From the NCBI RefSeq assembly GCF_000369005.1, contig NZ_KB849764.1, forward strand, positions 56,448 to 120,447: a DNA stretch of 64,000 nt. Reading direction: 5' to 3'. Below are positions 48,400 through 57,992 of the stretch, one piece after another (positions within the stretch are counted from its first letter, which is position 1; every line of letters begins with the position of its first letter). The notes beneath the pieces were generated by a model. It was given only the letters and a program-made list of their open reading frames with translations. It ran no database searches and was not told the origin of the DNA. The DNA is from Acinetobacter beijerinckii CIP 110307 (GTDB taxonomy: Bacteria; Pseudomonadota; Gammaproteobacteria; Pseudomonadales; Moraxellaceae). The position numbers and the translations under genes are program-made.

Positions 48400-49935
48400 A
48401 TGAGCATCAAGATAGATAGAAAGTTAGATGATGGAGCACGTAAAAGATGTACAGATTTAAAGTGGCTAATATATATAGCGTCGTTATCTGTTTCAATTAC
48501 TCATGCAACAACACCAAGTGAGCAATATCATACTTTAAAAAACAATATATCCCAGTTGTTTTCTCCAAAGAGTAATGATGACTTTAAAACTGCGAATATG
48601 CAGAAACTAAGTAATTTCTCAGTTACTACATCGACGACGGAACTCCCCGTTGTGGGGTCTGGGCGACCAATGGATGTGGTACCAGCCGCATTATGGCAAA
48701 GTGAACGTCGGGTTTTGAAAGATGCCGTTCAAATTGCAGTTCAGCGTAATCCTGAGATTTCACAAACTTTAGCAACTTTAGCAGCTCAAAATGCCAATAT
48801 TGATGTGGCGAAAGCAGGATATTACCCACAGATTACAGGTGGCGTAAATACTGGGGATTTAACTAGAAAAGGTGAGCGTGGTCGTCAAGTTTTAGCTTTA
48901 AACGCATCTCAGATGCTTTATGATTTTGGCAAAGTCAAATCTGGTGTAAATACTGAGCAAGCGCGATTAGTTGTAGAACAAGCGAATGTACTCGTTAAAA
49001 TTGATGATATCTCACTTGATGTAGCTCAAACTATAATCAATATTCAGCGCTATCAAAAACTTATACAAATCGCAAACCAGCAAATTGCTGGGATTCGACG
49101 TATTCAAGAGATGGCAAATCTCAGAGCAAATGCGGGGATTAGTAGTCAAGCCGATCCAGTGCAAGCCCAATCTTACTTACAGTCTGCTCAATCTGCTTTG
49201 ATTGCTCAGCAGTCACTGCTTGGACAATACCAACAACATTTATATACCTTGCTTGGTTTTGATGCTGGGAAAACGCAATGGGCTATACCTGAAGATTTAG
49301 TTCAACAATCAGAGCTTTATGCTGCTCCCAAGTTCAATACCATTCCGCAAATGATTGCTGCACAAGCAGGAATTGATGTGGCGCGTTCACAAAAACATCA
49401 AACACAATTGAGTCGTTATCCGACTTTATCAGTCAAAGGTGAACTGAGCCAAGCATTAAAAGGTCGTAACCCGAATAATGATAAAGAAGGCGGTTTTGAT
49501 AGTGCAATTATGCTTGAAGCAACCAGTCAGTTTTATCAAGGTGGGGCAACATCTTCACAAATTCGTGCAGCCAGTTTTGCTGAAGAAGCAGCAAAAGCAC
49601 AAGTGAATGCGGTTTATTTGAAGGTACTAGATCAAATACGTATGAGCCGAGAGCAAATTGAAAATAAACAAAGACAAATGCAGGTTCTTATGAGTCGACA
49701 AGCAACGACAGTAAGAACAAGAGAGCTTTACCAAGAACAATATAAATTAGGCACTCGATCTCTCGTAGACTTATTAAATGCTGAGCAAGCGATTCATGGA
49801 GCAAATTCAGAATTAGAAACAGCACGATACGATATTTACAGCAGTATAGCTCAATACATTGCGACGACAGGACGTTCGCGTCAAGCCTACGACTTAAATA
49901 ATATTTCAATTCAGGGGTTTGAAGTTCAGCCATGA
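48400..49935 (+). CDS. TolC-family outer-membrane protein of a type I secretion system (LapE-like)
   Basis: A 511-residue protein. A hydrophobic stretch near residues 22-36 (WLIYIASLSVSITHA) is the signal, after a long basic N-region. Two TolC repeats follow; LKDAVQIAVQRNPEIS and QLLYDFG-like QMLYDFGKVKSG mark the first, and YQEQYKLGTRSLVDLLNAEQ the second, the usual AggA/LapE ending. It should form the trans-envelope exit duct. The ATPase gene overlaps its stop by an ATGA junction. Confidence 0.88.
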   Translation: MSIKIDRKLDDGARKRCTDLKWLIYIASLSVSITHATTPSEQYHTLKNNISQLFSPKSNDDFKTANMQKLSNFSVTTSTTELPVVGSGRPMDVVPAALWQSERRVLKDAVQIAVQRNPEISQTLATLAAQNANIDVAKAGYYPQITGGVNTGDLTRKGERGRQVLALNASQMLYDFGKVKSGVNTEQARLVVEQANVLVKIDDISLDVAQTIINIQRYQKLIQIANQQIAGIRRIQEMANLRANAGISSQADPVQAQSYLQSAQSALIAQQSLLGQYQQHLYTLLGFDAGKTQWAIPEDLVQQSELYAAPKFNTIPQMIAAQAGIDVARSQKHQTQLSRYPTLSVKGELSQALKGRNPNNDKEGGFDSAIMLEATSQFYQGGATSSQIRAASFAEEAAKAQVNAVYLKVLDQIRMSREQIENKQRQMQVLMSRQATTVRTRELYQEQYKLGTRSLVDLLNAEQAIHGANSELETARYDIYSSIAQYIATTGRSRQAYDLNNISIQGFEVQP

Positions 49936-52073
49936 TGACAAAAATAAACTATCAACCGTGGTTACAAGCGGTACTTACAGTTGCAAAACATTATCGAATC
50001 GAACCTTCTGAAGAAAGGGTTCGTTTACAGCTTGATTGGAATCAGAATCAAAATTTAGATGAAATATTATTATTAATGACCCGACAAGTTGGGCTTAACT
50101 TACGCAAAGTTAAATTTAGCAATGATGTGGTTAATCCTTGGCGATTACCTGTGATTGTTGAGCTGAATGATGGTCAAGTCGGAGTGATTGACAAGGCTGA
50201 TACTGAAGGAAATGTCAGCATTCAATTAAGTGGTGATCAAGGTTTATCGCAGAAATTTGCGGTTGGTGCTTTAAAGCATATTGTCAAAAGCATCTATGTG
50301 TTACGCCCAGAAAAATCAGTTCCTGATGCGCGTATTGACGAATATATCAAGCCTTACGAACAAAGCTGGTTTTGGTCGATCGTATTGCAAGACTGGAAAC
50401 GCTATATAGATATTATGTTTGCTTCACTGATGGCAAATATTTTGGCTTTAGCTACAATTATTTTCTCCATGCAAGTGTATGACCGTGTTGTGCCATCGCA
50501 ATCAATTCCGACTTTATGGGTGCTTGCAGGTGGTGTATTAATCGCAGCCGTATTTGAATTTATTCTTCGTGTTTCTCGTGTTTATTTATCGGACATTATT
50601 GGTAAGCGTGCAGATTTGCGTATTTCTGATCGTGTATTTGGGCATGCTTTACGAATTAAGAATAGTGAACGTTCAAAATCTACGGGGACATTCATCTCAC
50701 AAATCCGTGAGCTTGAAGGTGTGCGAGATTTAGTTACTTCAACAACGATGGGTGCGATTGCAGATTTACCGTTCTTTTTCTTATTCCTGATTATTTTTGC
50801 AATTATTGGTGGTAATTTATTTTGGGTCATGCTTGTTGTCGTACCTTTAATGATTTTACCAGGCATATTAGTTCAGAAAAAACTCGCAGAGTTGGCTCAA
50901 GAGGGTATGCGTGAATCTTCTATCCGTAATGCCATTTTGGTTGAAGCGGTACAAGGGATTGAAGACATAAAATTATTACGTGCTGAATCTCGATTTCAAA
51001 ATCAATGGAATCACATGAATGAAGTGTCGGCAGACATTAGTATGCAACAACGTAAAATTGTTGGTGTATTAACTGCATGGACTCAGAAAATTCAAGGTCT
51101 CACCTATGCTGCCGTCATTTTAGTGGGCTGTTTCGCTGTTATGGAAGGTGAAATGACAACGGGTGCGTTGGTTGCTTGTTCGATCCTTTCTTCAAGAATG
51201 CTCGCACCAATTTCACAAATCACAGGTATTTTAGGGCGGTTACAGCAAGCAAAAGTTGCGAAGAAGAGTCTTGATGAGCTGATGCAAAAAGCTGTAGATC
51301 AACCTGATCAAGCACATTTAGTCCATAAAGAAGTTTTAAATGGTGACTACGAACTTAAAAATGTAATGTTCCAATATACGGAAGATGATCCAAGACCTAG
51401 TTTAGCGATTCGACATTTAAAAATTAAAGCAGGTGAAAAAATTGCGATTTTAGGACGCAATGGAGCAGGTAAATCAACACTGCTGCAAATTTTATCGGCG
51501 ATGCAATTTCCTAGCAATGGTACAGTACATTTAGACGGTTTGGATATAAGTTTAATTGATCCCGCAGATGTTCGCCGTGATATGGGCTTACTGAATCAGA
51601 ATGCACAATTGTTCTACGGAACGATACGTGAGAATTTAACATTGGGTGCGCCATTAGCGCGTGATGAAGATATTTTAAAGGTATTGAAAGTCACTGGTGC
51701 TTTAGGTTTTGTGCAAGAGAAGAAAGAAGGTTTAGACCACTTGGTTTTAGAAGGTGGAGTTGGTTTCTCAGGTGGACAAAGACAAGCATTGTTACTCGCA
51801 CGTTTATTGATTCGCCAGCCAAATATCTTGTTATTAGATGAACCTACTGCTGCCATTGATGATGTTGCAGAAAAGCAATTAATTGATCATTTAAAAGGAT
51901 GGTTATCTAATCGTACTTTAGTTGTTGCTACACATCGTCGTGCCGTTTTGGAGCTGGTTGATCGTATTATCGTGATGAACGATGGCAAGGTTGTAATGGA
52001 TGGACCAAGAGAACAAGTTCTAAATCAATCAACAGTACAACAAAAACAAATTAAACAAGGAGATGATTCATGA
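49932..52073 (+). CDS. Type I secretion ABC transporter (LapB-like)
   Basis: A 713-residue inner-membrane exporter. Residues 1-135 form a C39 peptidase-like domain without the catalytic cysteine, typical of exporters of RTX or large adhesins. Membrane helices occupy about 150-440 (FASLMANILALATIIFSMQVYDRVVPSQS). The ATPase domain has GRNGAGKST near residue 507, FSGGQRQ near 610 and LLLDEP near 633. ATGA overlaps join it to the genes on both sides. Confidence 0.92.
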   Translation: MMTKINYQPWLQAVLTVAKHYRIEPSEERVRLQLDWNQNQNLDEILLLMTRQVGLNLRKVKFSNDVVNPWRLPVIVELNDGQVGVIDKADTEGNVSIQLSGDQGLSQKFAVGALKHIVKSIYVLRPEKSVPDARIDEYIKPYEQSWFWSIVLQDWKRYIDIMFASLMANILALATIIFSMQVYDRVVPSQSIPTLWVLAGGVLIAAVFEFILRVSRVYLSDIIGKRADLRISDRVFGHALRIKNSERSKSTGTFISQIRELEGVRDLVTSTTMGAIADLPFFFLFLIIFAIIGGNLFWVMLVVVPLMILPGILVQKKLAELAQEGMRESSIRNAILVEAVQGIEDIKLLRAESRFQNQWNHMNEVSADISMQQRKIVGVLTAWTQKIQGLTYAAVILVGCFAVMEGEMTTGALVACSILSSRMLAPISQITGILGRLQQAKVAKKSLDELMQKAVDQPDQAHLVHKEVLNGDYELKNVMFQYTEDDPRPSLAIRHLKIKAGEKIAILGRNGAGKSTLLQILSAMQFPSNGTVHLDGLDISLIDPADVRRDMGLLNQNAQLFYGTIRENLTLGAPLARDEDILKVLKVTGALGFVQEKKEGLDHLVLEGGVGFSGGQRQALLLARLLIRQPNILLLDEPTAAIDDVAEKQLIDHLKGWLSNRTLVVATHRRAVLELVDRIIVMNDGKVVMDGPREQVLNQSTVQQKQIKQGDDS

Positions 52074-53260
52074 GTGAAGAACCACAAACAAATAACCGCT
52101 CAATGAATGTTTCTTATAAAGAACCAAATTTACCACGTTCGACCTTAGTGATCTGGATCGTAGGGATTGGTTTAGTCGTATTACTGGTCTGGGCTTGGTT
52201 ATTTAATTTAGAAGAAGTTTCCACTGGTACAGGTAAAGTGATTCCTTCTTCAAAAGAGCAAGTTATTCAATCGCTCGAAGGTGGTATTTTAACGAGATTA
52301 GATGTGCAAGAGGGTGACATTGTTCAAAAAGGCGAAATTCTTGCTCAGTTAGATCCTACACGATTCGCTTCAAATGTAGGTGAATCCAAATCTCTTTTGG
52401 TTTCTTCACAGGCGACTGCTGCTCGTTTAAGAGCAGAAGTAAATGGTGCAGCTTTAGCCTTTCCTGAAGATGTTTTAAAAGAACCTAAGTTAGTTAAAGA
52501 AGAAACAGCACTATATTATTCTCGTCGTGACAATTTAGAGCAATCTATTGCTGGTTTTCAACAAGCACTTAAACTTGTTCAACAAGAATTAATGATGACT
52601 GAGCCTTTGGTAGCCAAGGGTGCTGCGAGTGAAGTTGAAGTCTTGAGATTAAAACGAGAAGCAAATGATCTTCAAAATAAAATGAATGATGTACGAAATC
52701 AATATTATGTAAAAGCTCGTGAAGAATTATCTAAAGCAAATACTGATATCCAAACCCAGCAACAAGTGGTGATGGGGCGTAGTGATAGTTTACAACGCTT
52801 AGTGTTTAAAGCGCCTGTTAGAGGGATTGTGAAGGAAATTGATGTTACAACCTTAGGTGGTGTGATTCCGCAGAATGGTAAGTTGATGACAATTGTACCT
52901 TTGGAAGATAAATTACTCATCGAAGCACGTATTTCACCAAGAGACATTGCATTTATTCGCCCAGAACAAGAAGCATTAGTAAAAATTACTGCTTATGATT
53001 ATTCTATTTATGGTGGTTTAAAAGGTAAGGTCACTGTCATTTCACCTGATACCATTCGTGATGAGGTAAAACAGGATCAATTCTATTATCGTGTTTATAT
53101 TCGTACTGATTCTGATAAATTACACAATAAAGCGGGTAAAGAGTTTGGTATTACACCAGGTATGGTTGCCACAGTAGACATTAAAACAGGTCAAAAAACG
53201 ATTATGGATTACTTGCTTAAACCATTTAATAAAGCAAAAGAAGCTTTGCGGGAACGTTAA
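52070..53260 (+). CDS. HlyD-family membrane fusion protein (LapC-like)
   Basis: A 396-residue periplasmic adaptor with one membrane helix (residues 24-45), a lipoyl half-motif (GKVIPSSKEQVIQSLEGGILTRLDVQEGDIV), a coiled-coil hairpin (about 110-240) and the HlyD C-terminal barrel (DKLLIEARISPRDIAFIRP, PGMVATVDIKTG). It links the ABC exporter to the TolC-like duct. Its start overlaps the exporter stop, and a terminator follows, closing the three-gene unit. Confidence 0.92.
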   Translation: MSEEPQTNNRSMNVSYKEPNLPRSTLVIWIVGIGLVVLLVWAWLFNLEEVSTGTGKVIPSSKEQVIQSLEGGILTRLDVQEGDIVQKGEILAQLDPTRFASNVGESKSLLVSSQATAARLRAEVNGAALAFPEDVLKEPKLVKEETALYYSRRDNLEQSIAGFQQALKLVQQELMMTEPLVAKGAASEVEVLRLKREANDLQNKMNDVRNQYYVKAREELSKANTDIQTQQQVVMGRSDSLQRLVFKAPVRGIVKEIDVTTLGGVIPQNGKLMTIVPLEDKLLIEARISPRDIAFIRPEQEALVKITAYDYSIYGGLKGKVTVISPDTIRDEVKQDQFYYRVYIRTDSDKLHNKAGKEFGITPGMVATVDIKTGQKTIMDYLLKPFNKAKEALRER

Positions 53261-53274
53261 ATTTTGATGGTTTA

Positions 53275-53300
53275 AAACCTCGCGTGATGCGAGGTTTTTT
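53275..53300 (+). terminator. Intrinsic terminator of the type I secretion operon
   Basis: AAAACCTCGC and GCGAGGTTTT around GTGAT, followed by T residues. Confidence 0.88.
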
Positions 53301-53352
53301 ATTTAGCATGTAAAAAGCTATAATCTTGTTTTAAATTTTATATTTATGTTTT

Positions 53353-53940
53353 ATGCCATTCACCATTGCTAGTTCGGTTACTTTTGAAGAAGACATTAAA
53401 AAAAGTCGTTTCCAAGCGATTGCAGCAGTTGTCGAAAATGAGCAACAAGTAAAAGACTTTTTAGCAGAAAACAAAGATTTATCTACAACACATCAATGTT
53501 GGGCATGGAAAATTGGTCACCATGTTCGCTTCAATGATGATGGAGAGCCTTCAGGAACAGCTGGAAGACCTATTCTTGCTACCATAGAAGGCAATGAACT
53601 AAGCAATGTGATCGTTTTAGTCAACCGTTGGTACGGCGGTGTAAAGTTGGGAACTGGTGGTTTAGTCCGTGCTTATGGTGGTTGTGCGGGTCAATGTTTG
53701 TTATTGGCTGAAAAAATAGAGTTGATTGAAAAAAAAGAGGTTCAATTTTCTTGTTTATTTAACGAGTGGGCAATTCTTCAATATGAATTATTACATCAAC
53801 ATATTGAATATCAAGAAAGTTATACTGAAATAGGTGTTGTTGTTTTAGCACGACTACAGATTCATCAAATTGAGCCTTTAAAATTAAAACTTCAAGATGT
53901 GAGTAGAGGACGTGAGAAATTACATGTATGTGATGACTGA
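53353..53940 (+). CDS. YigZ/IMPACT family protein
   Basis: A 195-residue protein with the IMPACT N-terminal fold: FNDDGEPSGTAGRPIL and VNRWYGGVKLGTGGLVRAYG are its signature blocks, followed by a ferredoxin-like C-terminal domain (DUF1949). Bacterial members such as E. coli YigZ have no firmly known reaction. No clear ribosome site precedes the ATG. The gene stands alone. Confidence 0.88.
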   Translation: MPFTIASSVTFEEDIKKSRFQAIAAVVENEQQVKDFLAENKDLSTTHQCWAWKIGHHVRFNDDGEPSGTAGRPILATIEGNELSNVIVLVNRWYGGVKLGTGGLVRAYGGCAGQCLLLAEKIELIEKKEVQFSCLFNEWAILQYELLHQHIEYQESYTEIGVVVLARLQIHQIEPLKLKLQDVSRGREKLHVCDD

Positions 53941-54015
53941 AATTTTTTTGTTCTCTATTATGAGGCAATGCCTCTCGGGGCGTGAGCAACTTAAGCCCAT
54001 AGAGGAGTGTCAGAA

Positions 54016-54633
54016 ATGATCAATGATCCTTTATTGAAATATAGGGAACAACATAAACATCGCCTCAATTATATGCCTTGGTTGTACTGGTCACTTAAAA
54101 CTAAACATCGAGAATGGGCTGAAGCATGGCAAATAGAATATCAAGCCTATCTCATGGATATGGAAACGATTGAGATCGGTAAAAATTGTTTTATTTCGCC
54201 GTTAGCGCATATTTTTGCAGAGCGTGGACGCAATATTATTATTGGAGATAATACCTTTATTGCAGCAGATTGTACTTTACATGGACCATTAGAGATCGGT
54301 AACGAAGTTGCAATTAATCATCATTGTATTTTAGATGGGGGGAAGTCAGGAATAAAATTACATGATCAAGTGAGAGTAGCGGCTTATAGCCATTTATATG
54401 CTTTTGATCATGGTATGGATTTAGACCGTCCCATTTACCAACAGCCTGTCACTTCTAAAGGGATTGAAATTGGTCGAGATGTTTGGCTTGGAGCACATGT
54501 TGGAATTAAAGATGGTGTGAAAATAGGTAATTATGCCGTGGTTGGTATGAATAGTATGGTCACAAAAGATGTAGAAGACTATGCTGTTGTTGCAGGAAAT
54601 CCAGCAAAATTGATACGCTATCGAACTGAATAA
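54016..54633 (+). CDS. Hexapeptide-repeat acyltransferase
   Basis: A 205-residue protein built as a left-handed beta-helix, with imperfect hexapeptide turns (IEIGKNCFISPLAHIFAER, IGRDVWLGAHVGIKDGVKIG, GNYAVVGMNSMVTKDV) and the usual closing AVVAGNPAKLIR. Relatives transfer acetyl or other acyl groups to sugars or related acceptors; the acceptor is unknown. The ATG at 54016 is chosen because GAGGAG lies eight bases before it but abuts the GTG at 54007. Confidence 0.83.
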   Translation: MINDPLLKYREQHKHRLNYMPWLYWSLKTKHREWAEAWQIEYQAYLMDMETIEIGKNCFISPLAHIFAERGRNIIIGDNTFIAADCTLHGPLEIGNEVAINHHCILDGGKSGIKLHDQVRVAAYSHLYAFDHGMDLDRPIYQQPVTSKGIEIGRDVWLGAHVGIKDGVKIGNYAVVGMNSMVTKDVEDYAVVAGNPAKLIRYRTE

Positions 54634-54749
54634 AAAGCATAAAAAAATCTCATGAGATTCTATACATAAATTTAACCCACCATGCTTTTATCTGTGTTAA
54701 GTTAAAAATAAGTAGAAGACCTAAGGTATTTACCTAAAGAGAGGCGAAT

Positions 54750-55592
54750 ATGAACCGTGTCATTGCATGTATTGATTCTTCACCCTGTATTGATGCTGTT
54801 GCTGAAGCAGCAGTTTGGGTTGCAAAACAAACGCAGAGAGAGTTAGTACTATTGCAAATCTTGGACTATTATCCAGCGAGCTATCACTTAGGTGAAATTA
54901 GCGGGGTGATTGGCTTTGAGAGCAATGCGATGCTCTTAAAAGAACTTGCTGAGTTGGAACAAAAACAAAGTGAGTTAGCACTCGATTATAGTAATAATCT
55001 ACTTAAGCACATTTCAGATTTAATTGAAAAGCAATACGGACTCACCAGTACCAAAATTCAGGAAAAAGGTGATTTTCTTGAACAAAGCTTCAATATCCTG
55101 AATGAAAATGATGTCGTTATCATTGGTCGTGTAGGTGAAAGGGCAGCAGAAAAAAACAAACCTATTGGTAGTAATGTTGAAAACTTTATTCGTGGAGCGA
55201 ATTGCACAGTAATCACTGTAGGAGAACATTTCCAACCACCGAAGCGTTTTATTTTTGCTTATGAATACTCTCCAACTTGTCAGAAAATGCTCCAACGAAT
55301 TGCCCAAAGTGATTTATTGAAAAAACTCCAGTGTCATTTGCTTTATGTAGGTGATCATCCTGAAATGCTCGCAGAGCCAGAAAAGTATTTAACCGATGCT
55401 GGTTTAGAAGTTATTTCTATTTATCGATATGGCGATGTTGCACAAAATATTTTGGAATATCAAAAGGAACATGACATACAGTTAATTGTTTTAGGTGCTT
55501 TTAGTCATAGTAAAATTCACCAATTCTTCTTAGGAAGTATCACCACAACAATTTTTAGAAATGCCAATGTTCCACTTTTGGTGGCTAAGTAG
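54750..55592 (+). CDS. Tandem universal stress protein
   Basis: A 280-residue cytoplasmic protein with two UspA folds. The first (1-155) opens VIACIDSSPCIDAVAEAA; the second opens RFIFAYEYSPTCQKML and ends IVLGAFSHSKIHQFFLGSIT followed by NVPLLVAK, the G-2x-G-9x-G(S/T)-like ATP-binding end. Such two-domain forms resemble UspE in size. A Shine-Dalgarno AGAGAGG precedes the ATG. Confidence 0.85.
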   Translation: MNRVIACIDSSPCIDAVAEAAVWVAKQTQRELVLLQILDYYPASYHLGEISGVIGFESNAMLLKELAELEQKQSELALDYSNNLLKHISDLIEKQYGLTSTKIQEKGDFLEQSFNILNENDVVIIGRVGERAAEKNKPIGSNVENFIRGANCTVITVGEHFQPPKRFIFAYEYSPTCQKMLQRIAQSDLLKKLQCHLLYVGDHPEMLAEPEKYLTDAGLEVISIYRYGDVAQNILEYQKEHDIQLIVLGAFSHSKIHQFFLGSITTTIFRNANVPLLVAK

Positions 55593-55605
55593 TTCATTTT
55601 ATTCT

Positions 55606-55640
55606 ATATAGTTATCCGCAATTCCTGTGGATAACTATAT
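55606..55640. other. Perfect palindrome with two inverted DnaA-box-like sites
   Basis: ATATAGTTATCC and GGATAACTATAT form an exact 12-bp stem, extendable by three more pairs including one G-T. The right arm holds TGTGGATAA (55626-55634), the consensus DnaA box on the minus strand. The left arm holds TTATCCGCA (55612-55620), one base off. It lies between two convergent genes, so a terminator role is also possible, though no T-run follows. Confidence 0.5.
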
Positions 55641-55711
55641 GGAAAAGCATTTGAGATAAATATAATCTATTGAAATTGAAAGATTAAATTTAATAGGTTG
55701 TTTTTTAATCT

Positions 55712-56380
55712 CTATTTTACTATGGCTATTGCAAAGCCATCATGACCTTTTGAGCCTACCGTTTGTAAAGCAGTACACGATAATAATTGAGGATGGTCTT
55801 TTAAAGCTGTAAAAGCTTCACGAATGCCTTCAATACTTGGCTTTTTATTGGTTTCATCTAAGATCGCACCAGCACGAATAACATTATCTAGTACGATAAT
55901 AGTGCCAGAGTGTGCAAGCTTTAGGCTTAATTCAAAATATTCACGATAACTTTGCTTATCAGCATCAATAAATATGAAGTCAAAAGCATCACTTCCATCA
56001 GCGATTAACTGATTCATGATGTCTGCACCACGCCCTTTTTTTAGTTCGATGTTCGTTGGCATATTGGCATAATCAATATTTTCTTGAGCAATAATGACAT
56101 GCGTATCTCGTCCTTCAACTGTTAGCAGATAGCCATCTTTTGGAAGTGCTTTAGCAAGCCAAATGGTGCTATAAGCACCAAAAGTTCCTAACTCAAGTAC
56201 ACGTTTACATTGATTCATTTGAATCAACATTTGTAGGAACATACCCTGATTAGGTGCAACAGCCAAATGATTAGAAAACCCTTGCGTGTCAGTATTATCT
56301 AAAGCATGTTGAAGTCTTGGATCTGTGGGAATTAAATGAGAATTGATATAGTCATCAATGTCGGTCCACATCTGTTGCAT
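55712..56380 (-). CDS. SAM-dependent O-methyltransferase, family 3
   Basis: A 222-residue catechol-O-methyltransferase-like enzyme. VLELGTFGAYSTIWLAKALP is the SAM-binding loop, LLTVEGRD the acidic strand, and FIFIDADKQSYREYFEL plus IIVLDNVIRAG hold the metal-binding Asp and Asn residues. Substrates of this group are catechols and related phenols. The ATG at 56380 is used; the frame extends two codons upstream to a TTG. Confidence 0.88.
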   Translation of the reverse strand: MQQMWTDIDDYINSHLIPTDPRLQHALDNTDTQGFSNHLAVAPNQGMFLQMLIQMNQCKRVLELGTFGAYSTIWLAKALPKDGYLLTVEGRDTHVIIAQENIDYANMPTNIELKKGRGADIMNQLIADGSDAFDFIFIDADKQSYREYFELSLKLAHSGTIIVLDNVIRAGAILDETNKKPSIEGIREAFTALKDHPQLLSCTALQTVGSKGHDGFAIAIVK

Positions 56381-56473
56381 AATCAAATTTACCTATGAAT
56401 CTGTTAGCTGCATTTTAAACATTTATGAAGAGAGTGCAATTTGATTGCAAAATTAATCATCATCTATGAAATG

Positions 56474-56499
56474 AAAAAGAGATCTTAATGATCTCTTTT
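56474..56499 (-). terminator. Intrinsic terminator downstream of the M15-like lipoprotein gene
   Basis: AAAAGAGATC and GATCTCTTTT with a short loop, and a T-run on the minus strand. Confidence 0.75.
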
Positions 56500-56520
56500 C
56501 TATTTTGCGGACGATCTGTA

Positions 56521-57231
56521 TTAAAAATTACACATAGAACTATTACGAGTTAAATCTGGTCCCCAAGTGCGATAGCCTTGTGTATCAATATGAATTTGTC
56601 CAGAGCTATATAAACCGATACCTAAGTTTAGGCTTTGACCATGCTGTCCCCAAAATTGACACAGTTTAAATTTAGTCTGTTCGATGTAAGCATAGTCTTG
56701 AGGCTGTGGATATTCCGGACCAATACGAAAATCGATAGCTGAGTTAAACAGGTGTTTTGAAGAACCTGCACCACCAGCACATTGGTTGAGTGGTAAATCA
56801 CGATAGACTGAGGTGACTTCAAAATCGGTCAAAATTTTTGCTGCAATCAAATATTTAAAAACACGTAAAGTAGAAAGAGAGTTATTCCATAATTCACGGT
56901 TAGGAACCATATATTCTGAGCGACCGCATTTTTGCCAATCTCTTGCAGTGCGTAATAACTCAAAACTAGGAATAATATGTGCAACATTATTACGATTTAG
57001 AAATTGTTCATATTCTCGAACACGAGCATAGTTTTCGCCTTGGTTTAGCCATTGGCGGTATGATGTAGGTTCAACTTTACTTGGAATAGGTCGAGTGAAA
57101 GTGACTTGTTCCTGAGGAATATGAATTCTTTTACCTTGATTTTGATTTACTTTCGTTGAGCTGACACAGCCAACCATCATCGCAGGGATGAGACAAAACG
57201 TGAAAAGACCCTGTAATCGATTTCGCATCAT
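56521..57231 (-). CDS. Lipoprotein with an M15-type peptidase domain
   Basis: A 236-residue lipoprotein (signal ending MMVGC, C22). The C-terminal half resembles zinc peptidases of the M15 group: SSKHLFNSAIDFRI gives H160 and D167, and GQIHIDTQGYRTWG gives H214, the usual three zinc ligands. Family members trim peptidoglycan stem peptides as D,D-carboxypeptidases. Activity is inferred from motifs only. It lies downstream of fdxA on the same strand, separated by a terminator. Confidence 0.72.
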   Translation of the reverse strand: MMRNRLQGLFTFCLIPAMMVGCVSSTKVNQNQGKRIHIPQEQVTFTRPIPSKVEPTSYRQWLNQGENYARVREYEQFLNRNNVAHIIPSFELLRTARDWQKCGRSEYMVPNRELWNNSLSTLRVFKYLIAAKILTDFEVTSVYRDLPLNQCAGGAGSSKHLFNSAIDFRIGPEYPQPQDYAYIEQTKFKLCQFWGQHGQSLNLGIGLYSSGQIHIDTQGYRTWGPDLTRNSSMCNF

Positions 57232-57332
57232 AAGAAGGCAGTTCGTAATTTAGAGCTTATAGATGTATTATTTTAATGCAAAATAACGCACAAATAATGG
57301 TGCAATTGCAAAGAAATGTGTGCTTCAGGTAT

Positions 57333-57365
57333 AAAAAAAGACCAGTCAGGACTGGTCTTTTTTTA
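57333..57365 (-). terminator. Intrinsic terminator of fdxA
   Basis: AAAAAGACCAGT and ACTGGTCTTTTT around a 4-base loop, with T-runs on both strands; it stands directly after fdxA. Confidence 0.88.
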
Positions 57366-57366
57366 A

Positions 57367-57696
57367 TTATTTTTCTAAATATTGCAATTTATTTGGTTTA
57401 CCATTCCAGTCTTCACGATCAGCAGGTTGCTCACCAATTTGAGTAATGTTGTTGCCAGCCCATGTTTCTGACAATTCAGCATTAAGCTCAATAAAGACTT
57501 CTTGACCTTCAGGAAGCTCGTCTTCCGAGAAAATTGCATTTGCTGGACATTCAGGTTCACATAATGCGCAATCAATACATTCATCTGGATTGATAACAAG
57601 GAAGTTTGGACCTTCATAGAAGCAGTCTACTGGGCAAACTTCAACACAATCTTGATATTTACATTTAATACAATTTTCAGTGACAACAAAGGTCAT
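57367..57696 (-). CDS. fdxA: Seven-iron ferredoxin
   Basis: A 109-residue ferredoxin with one 3Fe-4S and one 4Fe-4S cluster, of the FdxA type. Cluster ligands lie in [18 protein letters not shown] and [16 protein letters not shown]; the C-terminal tail of about 45 residues ending LQYLEK is typical. It carries electrons for unspecified reductases. In Acinetobacter and pseudomonads it commonly lies near mutS, as here. Confidence 0.95.
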   Translation of the reverse strand: MTFVVTENCIKCKYQDCVEVCPVDCFYEGPNFLVINPDECIDCALCEPECPANAIFSEDELPEGQEVFIELNAELSETWAGNNITQIGEQPADREDWNGKPNKLQYLEK

Positions 57697-57992
57697 GGCG
57701 ACAGCTACCTAAAAATACGGTTTTTTGTTTGGAATAGGCTATTGTAGGCAAAAAAGGGGGAAACAAACAATTGCTTTTATTGATATTGTTTATTTATACA
57801 TGTGAAAAATAAGATAATATATTGATAATAAATGAAAATTTTGGTGGTGGTTTGAATTTTTCTAAAAAAATAAAGCATTTAACTATTTAAATCATCAAGT
57901 ATTAGGGTAGAAATTGTGTAAATCGACGATTAAATTGCGATGATTAAATCTTTTTTTTAAACTTAATCATCTCAACATTAAGGTGCTGAAGA

